This document shows positions 8,851-17,675 of a stretch of 64,000 nt of DNA, one piece after another. The stretch is taken from positions 62,001 through 126,000 of the forward strand of contig CAWGHN010000002.1 of assembly GCA_963822435.1 (NCBI GenBank), read 5' to 3'. Made by a program: the position numbers and the translations under genes. The stretch comes from JAUYQR01 sp963822435. Lineage in GTDB: Bacteria > Pseudomonadota > Alphaproteobacteria > Rhodobacterales > Rhodobacteraceae. The notes beneath the pieces were generated by a model. That model saw nothing but the letters and a program-made list of their open reading frames with translations. It ran no database searches and was not told the DNA's origin. How positions within the stretch are numbered: position 1 is the stretch's first letter; each line of letters starts with the position of its first letter.

Positions 8851-9081
8851 ATGAACCTTGCAGCCCCGATCCTTGCCCTTTCGCTTGCCTTCGCGCCAAT
8901 GGCCTATGCCGGCGGCCCGGTCGTGATCGAAGAGGAAGGTCAGCCCGAAGTCATCGCAGAAAAGCCCGCCTCCAGCATCGGCATCCTGCCGCTTCTGCTT
9001 GGGGTGGTCGTCCTTTGCGCCATCGCTTGCGGTGGCGGTAATGACGACACTGTGGTGCTGCAGGACACTCTTATCAAATGA
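8851..9081 (+). CDS. small exported single-helix protein, tandem paralog 2
   Basis: The 76-residue protein has a signal peptide (MNLAAPILALSLAFAPMAYA) and a mature part starting GGPVVIEEEGQPEVIAEKPA. One helix follows (SSIGILPLLLGVVVLCAIAC) and a divergent tail (GGGNDDTVVLQDTLIK). It is almost identical to paralog 3 over the first about 190 bases of DNA, so the pair arose by a recent duplication with a period of 288 bp. Function unknown. The tail after the helix is the only part that clearly differs between copies. Confidence 0.8.
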   Translation: MNLAAPILALSLAFAPMAYAGGPVVIEEEGQPEVIAEKPASSIGILPLLLGVVVLCAIACGGGNDDTVVLQDTLIK

Positions 9082-9138
9082 CCACCGCGTCGGCGCTATT
9101 GCCGATGTATCCCGAGCGACCCTTATGAGGAGCATGAC

Positions 9139-9369
9139 ATGAAACTCACCGCCCCGATCCTTGCCCTTTCGCTTGCCTTCGCGCCAATGGCCTATGCCGG
9201 CGGTCCGGTCGTGATCGAAGAGGAAGGTCAGCCCGAAGTCATCGCAGAAAAGCCCGCCTCCAGCATTGGCATCCTGCCGCTTCTGCTTGGGGTGGTCGTC
9301 CTTTGCGCCATCGCTTGCGGTGGCGGCAATGACGATCCGGCGCCCAATCTGCAGCCCGTCCCCGGTTGA
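9139..9369 (+). CDS. small exported single-helix protein, tandem paralog 3
   Basis: A 76-residue near-copy of paralog 2: the same signal peptide (MKLTAPILALSLAFAPMAYA), acidic segment and helix, then a tail GGGNDDPAPNLQPVPG. A good Shine-Dalgarno GAGGAG precedes ATG 9139. The mature protein would be about 56 residues. No family is recognised. Only 57 bases separate it from copy 2, so the two are probably on one transcript. Confidence 0.8.
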   Translation: MKLTAPILALSLAFAPMAYAGGPVVIEEEGQPEVIAEKPASSIGILPLLLGVVVLCAIACGGGNDDPAPNLQPVPG

Positions 9370-9465
9370 TCAGGGCCGTTCGCTGGCCAAACCTCGGACA
9401 CTCCAGGTCAGCGGGTGTGCGCAGCGCCCCGTATGGCGCGCTTGCTGAATGAGAGAGGATCCCTT

Positions 9466-9702
9466 GTGAAACTCACCACCCCGATCCTTGCGCTTTGGCT
9501 TGCCGTCGCACCGATGGCTTATGCCGGTGGCCCGGTGGTGATCGAAGAAGAAGGCCAGCCCGAGGTCATTGCCGAAAAGCCCGCCTCCAGCATCGGCATC
9601 CTGCCGCTTCTTTTGGGTGTGGTCGTGCTATGCGCTGTCCTCTGCGGCGGCGATGACGACGAGGTGACCCCCCAGCCGGTGGGGGTCATTCCGTCCACCT
9701 GA
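9466..9702 (+). CDS. small exported single-helix protein, tandem paralog 4
   Basis: The 78-residue protein starts at GTG 9466, chosen because AGAGAGG lies 8 bases upstream and the reading KLTTPILALWLAVAPMAYA aligns with the signal peptides of the other copies. The mature part keeps GGPVVIEEEGQPEVIAEKPA and the helix. The Cys motif is LCAVLCGG and the tail is acidic then polar (DDDEVTPQPVGVIPST). It is the last member of the array; a terminator hairpin follows at 9730. Confidence 0.78.
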   Translation: MKLTTPILALWLAVAPMAYAGGPVVIEEEGQPEVIAEKPASSIGILPLLLGVVVLCAVLCGGDDDEVTPQPVGVIPST

Positions 9703-9729
9703 ACGTCCGATAAGCGGTTCGCACGGACC

Positions 9730-9764
9730 ATGGCGCGCCGCACAGGCGCGCCATTCTCATTTGG
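9730..9764 (+). terminator. terminator after the four-gene array
   Basis: A 10-bp perfect stem (ATGGCGCGCC / GGCGCGCCAT) with loop GCACA is followed by TCTCATTTGG. It lies between the end of paralog 4 and the convergent FAD oxidoreductase gene, so it may serve both strands. Confidence 0.65.
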
Positions 9765-11003
9765 TCAGAACCGATCCGCGCGGTAGGCGCTGATCGCACG
9801 GTCGGGCGTCCGCCCGGCGATCAGATCGGCCACGATCCCCGCCGTCACCGGGGCCAGCGTCACGCCCAGATGGCCATGCCCGAAGGCATGGATCACCTCG
9901 GCGCCACCGCGCGACGGGCCAATCACCGGCAGGCTGTCAGGCAGCGAGGGGCGAAAGCCCATCCACTCGCGGTCCGGCGGCCCGAGATCGGGAAAGAAAG
10001 CCCGCGCGCCCTCGACCAGCCGCGCGATGCGGTGCGGCGAGGGGGGCAGCGTCAGCCCTCCCAGCTCAACCGTCCCCGCCACCCTGAGCCGCCCCTCCAT
10101 CGGGCAGAAGTAGAACCCGCGCGCCGCCGCCGCCACCGGTCGTGTCAGGAGCGGCGCGGGCATGTCCCACTCCACATGATAGCCGCGCTCGGTGTCCAGC
10201 GGGATGCGGTCGCCCGCCTGCATCGCAAGCGCCCGCGAATGGGCCCCCGCCGCGATCACCACGCGCCGCGCGTGAAGATGCAGCCCCGGCCCTTCGATGA
10301 TCACCCCGTCGGGCCGCCGCTCAAGCCGTTCGGCCCGCACCGCCAGATGCCCCGCCCGCGTCATTACCGCCGCTGCCAGAAGCCCCATCATCCGCCCCGG
10401 ATCAGACAGGAACCGCGCGCCCGCAAAGACCGCCCCGCCGCCCTTCACCGCTGGCAACCCCGGCTCCAGCGCCGCCAGCGACTCTGGCCCGACCAGATCG
10501 ACGCTGACGCCAAGCGCCCGCCGCGCCGCCATGTCGGCCTCGGCGGCGTGAAACTCGGCCTCCGTCTCGTAGAGATACAGGCATCCCCGCCGTTGCAGGA
10601 TGCCCGCGCCCGCCACCCGCAGCGCCAGATCCTCCCAGAACGGCCCCGCCCCCTGCAGCAGCGCCGCAATCGCTGCCGCATTGCGCGCCGCCGCCGCAGG
10701 CAGCGACTGCACCGCAAAGCGCAACAACCACGGTGCCAGCGTCGGCAAGGCCCGGTGCCGGATCGCCAAGGGCGAGGTGCGGCTCGTCAGCAGCGTCGGC
10801 AGGTTCCACAGCACCGCAGGCGTCCCGACCGGACTGACGGCGTAATCCGCGATCGTCCCGGCGTTGCCATAGCTCGCCCCCATCCCCGGCAGACCGGGAT
10901 CGACCAGCACCACCTCACGCCCGTCGGCCAGCAGCCGCTCGGCCACGGCAAGGCCAACGACCCCCGCGCCGATCACGGCAATGTCGGTCGTCAGGCGCTG
11001 CAC
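9765..11003 (-). CDS. FAD-dependent oxidoreductase (DadA/PuuB-like amine or D-amino-acid dehydrogenase)
   Basis: The 412-residue protein has an N-terminal dinucleotide-binding fold (TDIAVIGAGVVGLAVAERL) and the DadA-type layout, ending in GFRPSLPDSLPVIGPS and HAFGHGHLGVTLAPVT. It would oxidise an amine, or the amine group of a gamma-glutamyl adduct, to the imine, passing electrons to the quinone pool or O2. It is the last gene of a catabolic operon. Its GTG start (11001-11003) abuts the TAA of the alcohol dehydrogenase with no gap, so translation is probably coupled. DadA on D-amino acids is the alternative to a PuuB-like role. Confidence 0.8.
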   Translation of the reverse strand: MQRLTTDIAVIGAGVVGLAVAERLLADGREVVLVDPGLPGMGASYGNAGTIADYAVSPVGTPAVLWNLPTLLTSRTSPLAIRHRALPTLAPWLLRFAVQSLPAAAARNAAAIAALLQGAGPFWEDLALRVAGAGILQRRGCLYLYETEAEFHAAEADMAARRALGVSVDLVGPESLAALEPGLPAVKGGGAVFAGARFLSDPGRMMGLLAAAVMTRAGHLAVRAERLERRPDGVIIEGPGLHLHARRVVIAAGAHSRALAMQAGDRIPLDTERGYHVEWDMPAPLLTRPVAAAARGFYFCPMEGRLRVAGTVELGGLTLPPSPHRIARLVEGARAFFPDLGPPDREWMGFRPSLPDSLPVIGPSRGGAEVIHAFGHGHLGVTLAPVTAGIVADLIAGRTPDRAISAYRADRF

Positions 11004-12173
11004 TTACATGCAGGCCTGAAACAGCGCGCGGGTGTTCTCGCGTGTCATCGCAATCGGGTTGCCACCGCAGGACGGGTCTTCCAGCGCCATGTCGGTCAGC
11101 ATCTCCAGATCCGATGCCTTCACCCCCATCGCGGTCAGATTGGCCGGAATGTTCAGCGCCGCCCGCAGGTCCATGATCCGGGCGCGGAAGCCGTCGAACC
11201 CGCCCTTGATGCCCAGGTAGGCCGCCGCCGCCTCGATCCGGGTCTCGATGGCCGGGCGGTTGAAATCCAAGACCATCGGCATCACCACAGCGTTCGTCGT
11301 GCCGTGATGCGTGCCGTAGACCGCGCCGACCGGATGCGACAGCGAATGGATCGCCCCCAGCCCCTTTTGAAACGCCACCGCCCCCATCGCGGCCGCACTC
11401 ATCATGTGCGCGCGGGCATCAAGGTCTCCGGGCTCGCCATAGACGCGCGGCAGGTTTTCGAACACCAGCCGCATGCCTTCCAGCGCGATCCCCTGGCTCA
11501 TCGGATGGTAGAAGGGCGAGGAATACGCCTCAAGGCAATGCGCCAGCGCGTCCATTCCGGTGCCTGCGGTGATGAACCTCGGCATCCCCACGGTCAGCGC
11601 CGGGTCGCAGATCGTGACCGCCGGCATCAGCTTGGGATGGAAGATGATCTTCTTCTTGTGCGTGGCCGAGTTCGTCAGAACCCCCGCGCGCCCCACTTCC
11701 GACCCCGTGCCAGCCGTCGTCGGCACCGCGATGATCGGCGCGATCTTCGCGGCATCGGCGCGGGTGTACCAGTCGTCGATATCCTCCAGATCCCAGACGC
11801 TCAGGCCCGGCTTCTGGTGCGCCATCAGCGCGATCATCTTGCCAAGGTCCAAGGCCGATCCTCCGCCAAAGCAGATCACCCCGTCATGCCCGCCCGCCAG
11901 ATAGACCGCGATCCCGGCGGTCATGTTGGCCTCGTTCGGGTTCGGGTCCACCTCGGAAAACACTGCGCGTCCCATGCCCGCCTTTTCCAGCACATCCAGC
12001 GCCGCCGCGGTGATCGGCAGGCTTGCCAGCGCCTTGTCGGTGACCAGAAGGGGCTTTTTCAACCCGATGCTGGCGGCATGCTCCGCCAGTTCTGAAATCC
12101 GGCCCACGCCGAACTTGATCGCGGTCGGGTAAGACCAGTTGCGGTTGGGAACCGAATGGGTGGCGGTGGTCAT
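11004..12173 (-). CDS. iron-containing (group III) alcohol dehydrogenase
   Basis: The 389-residue protein has the Fe-ADH NAD-binding motif GGGSALDLGKM and PTTAGTGSEV. The metal ligands appear in GTGMDALAHCLEAY (Asp, His), IHSLSHPVGA (His) and YGTHHGTTNA (His). Such enzymes interconvert alcohols and aldehydes with NAD(H). Three bases separate it from the aldehyde dehydrogenase start, so the two likely act in sequence: alcohol to aldehyde, then aldehyde to acid. The substrate is unknown; the neighbouring gamma-glutamyl ligase suggests an amino alcohol or polyamine-type compound. Confidence 0.88.
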   Translation of the reverse strand: MTTATHSVPNRNWSYPTAIKFGVGRISELAEHAASIGLKKPLLVTDKALASLPITAAALDVLEKAGMGRAVFSEVDPNPNEANMTAGIAVYLAGGHDGVICFGGGSALDLGKMIALMAHQKPGLSVWDLEDIDDWYTRADAAKIAPIIAVPTTAGTGSEVGRAGVLTNSATHKKKIIFHPKLMPAVTICDPALTVGMPRFITAGTGMDALAHCLEAYSSPFYHPMSQGIALEGMRLVFENLPRVYGEPGDLDARAHMMSAAAMGAVAFQKGLGAIHSLSHPVGAVYGTHHGTTNAVVMPMVLDFNRPAIETRIEAAAAYLGIKGGFDGFRARIMDLRAALNIPANLTAMGVKASDLEMLTDMALEDPSCGGNPIAMTRENTRALFQACM

Positions 12174-12176
12174 GGC

Positions 12177-13556
12177 TCAGACTTTCTTCAGATGGTAGGA
12201 TTTCGGCCGGGTCACCGAATGGAACCCGAGGTAGGACAGAGATCCGCCACGCCCGGTGTCCTTGCACCCGGTCCAGCACAGCGCCGGGTCAAGGTAATCG
12301 GCGCGGTTCATGAACACGGTGCCGGTTTCGACCTGTTCGCCCAGTTTTGCGGCGGTGTCGTAATCCTGCGTCCAGATGCTGGCGGTCAGACCGTAAGGGC
12401 TGTCGTTCATCAGCCGGATCGCCTCGGCGTCGTCCTTTACCTTCATGATGCCGACAACCGGGCCAAAGCTTTCCTCCATCATCACCCGCATCGAGTGATC
12501 GACATTCACAAGGATCTGCGGCGCGAGGTAAGCTCCGCCATCGTCCGCCGGGAACAGCGCCGGGTCGATCAACGGCTTGGCACCCTGCGCCACCGCCTCG
12601 GCGATCTGGTCGCGCACCACCTTCGCAAACCGCTTGTTCGCCATCGGCCCAAGCGTGCTGTCGGCATCGAACGGGTTGCCCAGCTTCAACGCCTTGACCC
12701 AAGCCACCGCCTTTTCGACAAAGGCATCGTAAAGGCTTTCATGCACGTAGATCCGCTCGATCCCGCAGCAGCATTGGCCCGCGTTGTACATCGCGCCATC
12801 CATCAGCGTGTCGACCGCCGCCTCAAGGTTCGCATCCGCCCGCACATAGCCGGGGTCCTTGCCGCCCAACTCCAGCCCGAGCGGCGTGAAGGTGCCCGCC
12901 GCCGCCCGCTCCATCGCCTGCCCACCGGCAACCGAGCCAGTGAAGTTCACAAACCCGAACGACCGCGCCGCAATCAGCGCCTCGGTCGTCGCGTGATCAA
13001 GGACAACGTTCTGGAACACATCCGCCGGCACGCCTGCTGCATGAAACGCCTCTGCCAGCCGCTCGCCCACCAGCATGGTCTGGCTGGCGTGTTTCAGCAT
13101 CACCGTATTGCCTGCGATCAGCGCCGGAACCAGCGTGTTGATCGTGGTCAGGTAGGGGTAATTCCAAGGTGCCACGATGAACACCACGCCGACCGGATCG
13201 CGCGCGATGTAGCGGCGGAATTTGTCGCTGTCCTCCACCATCATCGGCATCAGGGTCGCCGCCGCAATCTCGGCCATGTATTCGGTGCGGGCGTTCACGC
13301 CGCCGAATTCACCGCCAAAGCGGGTCGGGCGGCCCATTTGCCACGCGATCTCTTCGACCACCACATCCTTCATTTCGTTCAAGCGCACCACACCGGCCTT
13401 CACCAGCGCGATCCGCTCCTCCAGCGGGCGCGCGGCCCAGCCCTTTTGCGCGGCCTTGGCGCGGGCAACGGCGGCCTTGGCCGCGTCCTGCGACAGCGGG
13501 GTGCGTTCGGCATAGACGCTGCCATCGACGGGGGAAATCAACTGGATCGGTTTCAT
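12177..13556 (-). CDS. NAD(P)-dependent aldehyde dehydrogenase
   Basis: The 459-residue ALDH-superfamily protein shows APWNYPYLTTINTLVPAL, FTGSVAGGQAME and the catalytic Glu in LELGGKDPGYV. The catalytic Cys lies in NAGQCCCGIERIYVH, and the C-terminal motif is EESFGPVVGIMKV. It would oxidise the aldehyde made by its operon partners to a carboxylate. ATG 13556 is chosen because the family sequence (MKPIQLISPVDGSVY) begins there. It lies between the Fe-ADH and the GS-like ligase genes on the same strand. Confidence 0.9.
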   Translation of the reverse strand: MKPIQLISPVDGSVYAERTPLSQDAAKAAVARAKAAQKGWAARPLEERIALVKAGVVRLNEMKDVVVEEIAWQMGRPTRFGGEFGGVNARTEYMAEIAAATLMPMMVEDSDKFRRYIARDPVGVVFIVAPWNYPYLTTINTLVPALIAGNTVMLKHASQTMLVGERLAEAFHAAGVPADVFQNVVLDHATTEALIAARSFGFVNFTGSVAGGQAMERAAAGTFTPLGLELGGKDPGYVRADANLEAAVDTLMDGAMYNAGQCCCGIERIYVHESLYDAFVEKAVAWVKALKLGNPFDADSTLGPMANKRFAKVVRDQIAEAVAQGAKPLIDPALFPADDGGAYLAPQILVNVDHSMRVMMEESFGPVVGIMKVKDDAEAIRLMNDSPYGLTASIWTQDYDTAAKLGEQVETGTVFMNRADYLDPALCWTGCKDTGRGGSLSYLGFHSVTRPKSYHLKKV

Positions 13557-13617
13557 CTTGTCCTCGTGGGCCGGGGTCCGGCCCCGGCAATTCAGATTTA
13601 TCGGGGCCGCGAGCCCC

Positions 13618-14982
13618 TTACGCCCGTTCAAGCAGGCGTTGAAGTTCAAAATCGGTGACGACGCGGTCGGTCTCGGCGATTTCCCACTCAGCGGCGTGGT
13701 GATAGTGGTCCACCACATCGTCGCCAAAGGCCGCGCGCAGCATCTTTGACCCTTTCAGCAGCACGGCGGCATCGCGCAGGTTGTGCGGAATCTCGCGGAT
13801 ACCGGCGGTGTTGTACATGTCGCCGGACATTTCCGGCTCCAGCGCCATCTTGCCCTCGATCCCCGCCAGACCTGCCGCCAACAGCGCGGCACAGGCCAGA
13901 TAGGGGTTCACGTCGCTGCCGGGTATCCGGCACTCCACCCGCACCGCCTTGGTGTGCGTCCCGCAAACCCGGAAGCCCGCCGTACGGTTATCCGCACTCC
14001 AGACCGCCTTTGTCGGTGCGAACATCCCCACGGTAAAGCGTTTGTAGCTGTTCACATAGGGCGCCAGAAACGCCGTCAGTTCCTGCGCGTGGGCCAGTTG
14101 CCCCGCCATGTAATGCTTCATCGTGGCCGACATGCCGTGTTTGTCGCTGTCATCCTGAAACCACGGCTTGCCGTCCAGCGACCACAGGCTCTGGTGGATA
14201 TGGCTCGACGATCCGGCCTTGCGGTGATCGTATTTCGCCATGAAGGTCACCGACTTGCCCTTGGTCCAGGCAATTTCCTTGATCGCGTTCTTGGTGATCG
14301 CGTGGTTGTCGGCCGTATCGAGCGCGTCGGAATAGCGGTAGTTCACCTCTTCCTGACCCGCGTCCGCCTCACCCTTCGAGTTTTCCACCGGGATGCCCGC
14401 CGCATACAATCCGTTGCGGATTGCCCGCATCACGTCTTCTTCCTTGGTGGTCTGGAAGATGTGGTAATCCTCGTTGTAGGCGCTGACCGGCTTCAGTGCG
14501 CCGAGCCCGCCATCACGCAGGTTTTCATAGCTGTTCTCAAAGAGGTAAAACTCCAGCTCCGTCGCCATCATCGGTTCGAAGCCCATCGCCCGCGCCCGCG
14601 CCACCTGTTTCTTCAGGATTGCGCGCGGCGAGTGCGGCACCTCATGCCCGTGGTGGTCCAGCGTATCACCCAGCACAAGCGCCGTCCCCGGCAGCCACGG
14701 CACCGGCCGCAACGTGGTCATGTCGGGCTTCAGCACATAGTCGCCATACCCCGTCTGCCAACTGGAGGATTTGTAGCCCTGCACCGTGGTCATTTCCATG
14801 TCCACGGTCAGCAGGTAATTGCAGCAATGCGTCTCCTCCCACCCGCCGTTCACAAAGAACGCGGCGTGGAAGCGTTTGCCCATCAGGCGGCCCTGCATGT
14901 CGATCCCGGCCACCAGAACGGTGTCGATCTCGCCGCGCGCTACGGCCTCTTTCAAAGCGTCGAATGTCATGTTTCCCGGCAT
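13618..14982 (-). CDS. glutamine synthetase-like gamma-glutamyl-amine ligase
   Basis: The 454-residue GS-fold protein contains the beta-grasp start (IDTVLVAGIDMQGRLMGKRF) and the metal-binding Glu region MMATELEFYLF. It also has the ATP-site KAGSSSHIHQSLW and CRIPGSDVNPYLACAALLA. Family members of this length that sit with ALDH, ADH and FAD oxidoreductase genes usually join glutamate to an amine (polyamine, alkanolamine or alkylamine) rather than ammonia. That role is inferred here. ATG 14982 follows GAGGG at 8 bases. About 250 bases without a gene separate it from the TRAP genes upstream. Confidence 0.82.
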   Translation of the reverse strand: MPGNMTFDALKEAVARGEIDTVLVAGIDMQGRLMGKRFHAAFFVNGGWEETHCCNYLLTVDMEMTTVQGYKSSSWQTGYGDYVLKPDMTTLRPVPWLPGTALVLGDTLDHHGHEVPHSPRAILKKQVARARAMGFEPMMATELEFYLFENSYENLRDGGLGALKPVSAYNEDYHIFQTTKEEDVMRAIRNGLYAAGIPVENSKGEADAGQEEVNYRYSDALDTADNHAITKNAIKEIAWTKGKSVTFMAKYDHRKAGSSSHIHQSLWSLDGKPWFQDDSDKHGMSATMKHYMAGQLAHAQELTAFLAPYVNSYKRFTVGMFAPTKAVWSADNRTAGFRVCGTHTKAVRVECRIPGSDVNPYLACAALLAAGLAGIEGKMALEPEMSGDMYNTAGIREIPHNLRDAAVLLKGSKMLRAAFGDDVVDHYHHAAEWEIAETDRVVTDFELQRLLERA

Positions 14983-15238
14983 GGAAGTATCCCTCAAAGT
15001 CCCGTTTCACCCGCACCCTGCGGGCATGAAAGCACCGATCCCCCGTCGGAGGGGGCGGTCAGTTGCGCCCCTTGGCGCCACCGAATTCGGGCTTTCTAGG
15101 CCAGCAATGCGGGCCGACTCCGTTTGCCTGTCGTTGGGTCCGCATGGACCATCCCTCCGCCGGTTCGCAGCGAACCGGAAATTTGATCATAACCGTAAGC
15201 GAGGCGCGCGCAACGCCCGTAGCGCGCGCCTTGTGGCC

Positions 15239-16276
15239 TCAGCCGTAGCGGTAGGGCCGCCCGGCCTTGGTCATCGTGTCATTGTATTGCTTGATGATCG
15301 CCACGACCTTGGCCTTCACCTCGGATTCTGCGGCGATTTCATCCCAGAACGCGACGGCGGCATCTTCGACCGTCTTCCATTCGGCGTCCGGAATCGTGGT
15401 CAGCGCCAGTTTGCCGCCGTTTACCCGCAGATCGGCCTCGCCGCCCCAATACCAGTGCTGGCGGTAGTAATGCGACGACTCAAAGCACGTCGCCAGCAGC
15501 TCCTGCAGATTCGGCGGCAGCGCGTTCCAACGCTCCATGTTGGCGAAGAAATGCCCGATCCACGCGCCCGAGATGTTGTTGGTCAGGAAATGCGTCGTCA
15601 CGTTCGACCAGCCGACCGTGTAAACCTCGGTGATCCCCGACCACGCCAGTCCGTCCAATTCGCCGGTCTGCATCGCAACCTCGACGTCCTCCCACGGCAG
15701 CGTCACCGGCACCACGCCGAACTGCGTCAGGAACCGCCCCGCCGTCGGGAAGGTGAACACCCGCAGCCCCTGCAGGTCTGCCAGGCTGTTGATCGGCTTG
15801 TTGGTTGAAAAGTTGCAAGGGTCCCACGCGCCGGCCGAAATGTGCTTGACGCCCACCGCCGCATATTCGTCCTCCCAGATCTGCTTCAGCCCGTATTTGT
15901 TGAACAGCGTCGGCACATCAAGGCTGTAGCGCAGACCCATCGGGAAATAGCCGCCGAACACCGTCACTTCGGTGGGCGAGGCCATCGAATCGTCGTCCGA
16001 CTGGACGCAGTCGATGGTGCCCGCCTGCATCGCCTGAAACAGCTCTCCCGTCGGCACCAGCTGGTCGGCGTAAAAGAGCTCGATCTCCATCTGCCCGGCG
16101 GCAAGGCGGTTGAACAACTCGATCGCGGGCTTCACCACCTGCTCGCCCAACGCGGCACCCGCATAGGTCTGCATCCGCCATTTGATGACCTCCTGCGCGC
16201 GCAGGACGGTGGGGGCCGCCAGAGTGGCGGCGCCGGCAAGGGCTCCCTTGGTCAAAAAGGAACGTCTGGTCGTCAT
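15239..16276 (-). CDS. dctP: TRAP transporter periplasmic solute-binding protein
   Basis: The 345-residue protein has a twin-arginine signal (MTTRRSFLTKGALAGAATLA) and a DctP-type body (EVIKWRMQTYAG, then GLRVFTFPTAGRFL). The family's conserved Arg that binds a carboxylate lies in the latter segment. It captures a small, usually carboxylated, substrate for the DctQM membrane pair encoded just upstream. Its linkage to the ligase/dehydrogenase genes suggests it imports their substrate. Tat export of a TRAP receptor is common in this group. Confidence 0.92.
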   Translation of the reverse strand: MTTRRSFLTKGALAGAATLAAPTVLRAQEVIKWRMQTYAGAALGEQVVKPAIELFNRLAAGQMEIELFYADQLVPTGELFQAMQAGTIDCVQSDDDSMASPTEVTVFGGYFPMGLRYSLDVPTLFNKYGLKQIWEDEYAAVGVKHISAGAWDPCNFSTNKPINSLADLQGLRVFTFPTAGRFLTQFGVVPVTLPWEDVEVAMQTGELDGLAWSGITEVYTVGWSNVTTHFLTNNISGAWIGHFFANMERWNALPPNLQELLATCFESSHYYRQHWYWGGEADLRVNGGKLALTTIPDAEWKTVEDAAVAFWDEIAAESEVKAKVVAIIKQYNDTMTKAGRPYRYG

Positions 16277-16331
16277 CGAAAGCCTCCTCAGGTTGGGTGT
16301 TGGCGGGGGCGGCGTCTCCGCCCCTCATGGG

Positions 16332-17675
16332 TCAGTTTGGATAGATCAGGTTCGGCAGCCAAAGCGTGATCTGCGGAAACGCCATCAACACGATCAGCGA
16401 CCCCAGCATCACCAGAACAAAGGGCAGGGCCGAGCGGTAGATGTCGCCCATCGTGATTTCCGGCGGCGCGAAGGCCCGCATCAGGAACAGGTTATAACCG
16501 AAGGGTGGCGTCAGATAGGCGATCTGGCAAGTCACCGTATACAGCACACCATACCAGATCAGCACATCATCCGGCGGGATGCCAAGGTCCAGCGTGGCCA
16601 CCAGCGGCACATACAGGGGCGCCACGATCACCAGCATCGCGGTGTCGTCCAGAAACATCCCCATGATCAGGAACGAAAGCTGCATCAGGATCAGGATGGT
16701 CCACGGCGACAGCCCCATCTGTTCGGTAAACAGGTTGTCGATGGCCGCCACCGCGCCAAGCCCGTCGAACACCGCGCCAAACGCCAGCGCGGCCAGGATG
16801 ATCCACATGAACATGCACGAAATGCCCAGCGTGTTGCGGGTTGCCACCTCGAACACTTGCCAGGTGAAGCTGCGTTTCACGACCGCGCCCAACACCGTGG
16901 CGATCACCCCGATGACCGAGCTTTCCACCAGCGAGGTAAAGCCAAGGATGAACGGGATCATCATCGTCCCGAAAATCACGAACGGCAGAACGCCGGCACG
17001 AAGCGCCACCAGCTTGTCGGCCAGCGTGTAGCTGGCCAGTTCGTCCGGCGACAGCGCCGGGCCAAGCTCAGGCTGCAACCGGCAGCGGATGATGATGTAG
17101 ATGATGAAGAACGCCGCCATCATCAGCCCCGGCACCACGCCCGCCAGCCAAAGCTCCGACACCGGCGCGCGCGCGATCATCGCGTAAAGCACCAGCACGA
17201 CCGAAGGCGGGATCAGGATGCCAAGGCTTGATCCGGCCTGGATCACCCCCGACACCATCCGCTTGTCATACCCCCGCCGCAGCAGTTCCGGCAGCGCGAT
17301 GGTCGACCCGATTGCCATGCCCGCAACCGACAGCCCGTTCATTGCGGAAATCAGCACCATCAGCAGGATTGTCCCGATTGCCAGCCCGCCCGGCACTGGG
17401 CCGAACCAGACGTGGAACATCTTGTAGAGATCCTGCGCCAGCCGCGCCTCGGACATGACATAGCCCATGAACACGAACATCGGCAGCGACAGCAGCGGAT
17501 ACCACTTCATCAGCTTCATGCCGGCCGAAAAGCCCATCGTGTGCCCGCCCGTCCCCCAAAGCGAGATCGAGGCGACGACAGCGACAAACCCGATGATCCC
17601 GAACACCCGCTGCCCGGTGATCATCAAAAGCAGCATCGTCGAAAACATCAAAAGCGCGATCATGTCCTGCGGCAT
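16332..17675 (-). CDS. dctM: TRAP transporter large permease subunit
   Basis: The 447-residue, roughly 12-helix DctM protein starts MPQDMIALLMFSTMLLLMITG and contains the family hallmarks GMAIGSTIALPELLRRGYD and GSSLGILIPPSVVLVLYAM. It forms the Na+-coupled channel with DctQ. The ATG overlaps the dctQ stop by one base (ATGA-type junction), which fixes the start at 17675 and rules out longer in-frame versions. Confidence 0.93.
   Translation of the reverse strand: MPQDMIALLMFSTMLLLMITGQRVFGIIGFVAVVASISLWGTGGHTMGFSAGMKLMKWYPLLSLPMFVFMGYVMSEARLAQDLYKMFHVWFGPVPGGLAIGTILLMVLISAMNGLSVAGMAIGSTIALPELLRRGYDKRMVSGVIQAGSSLGILIPPSVVLVLYAMIARAPVSELWLAGVVPGLMMAAFFIIYIIIRCRLQPELGPALSPDELASYTLADKLVALRAGVLPFVIFGTMMIPFILGFTSLVESSVIGVIATVLGAVVKRSFTWQVFEVATRNTLGISCMFMWIILAALAFGAVFDGLGAVAAIDNLFTEQMGLSPWTILILMQLSFLIMGMFLDDTAMLVIVAPLYVPLVATLDLGIPPDDVLIWYGVLYTVTCQIAYLTPPFGYNLFLMRAFAPPEITMGDIYRSALPFVLVMLGSLIVLMAFPQITLWLPNLIYPN

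Noticed and set aside
9870..12095. A 741-codon plus-strand open frame opposite the FAD oxidoreductase and Fe-ADH genes
   Set aside because: Its product is Arg/His/Pro/Gln-rich with no domain, as expected for the antisense of GC-rich coding DNA. The minus-strand genes have clear motifs and coupled starts.
14983..15238. A possible extra small gene or riboswitch between the TRAP receptor and the GS-like ligase
   Set aside because: No start with a ribosome-binding site and no recognised RNA motif; only GC-rich sequence is visible.
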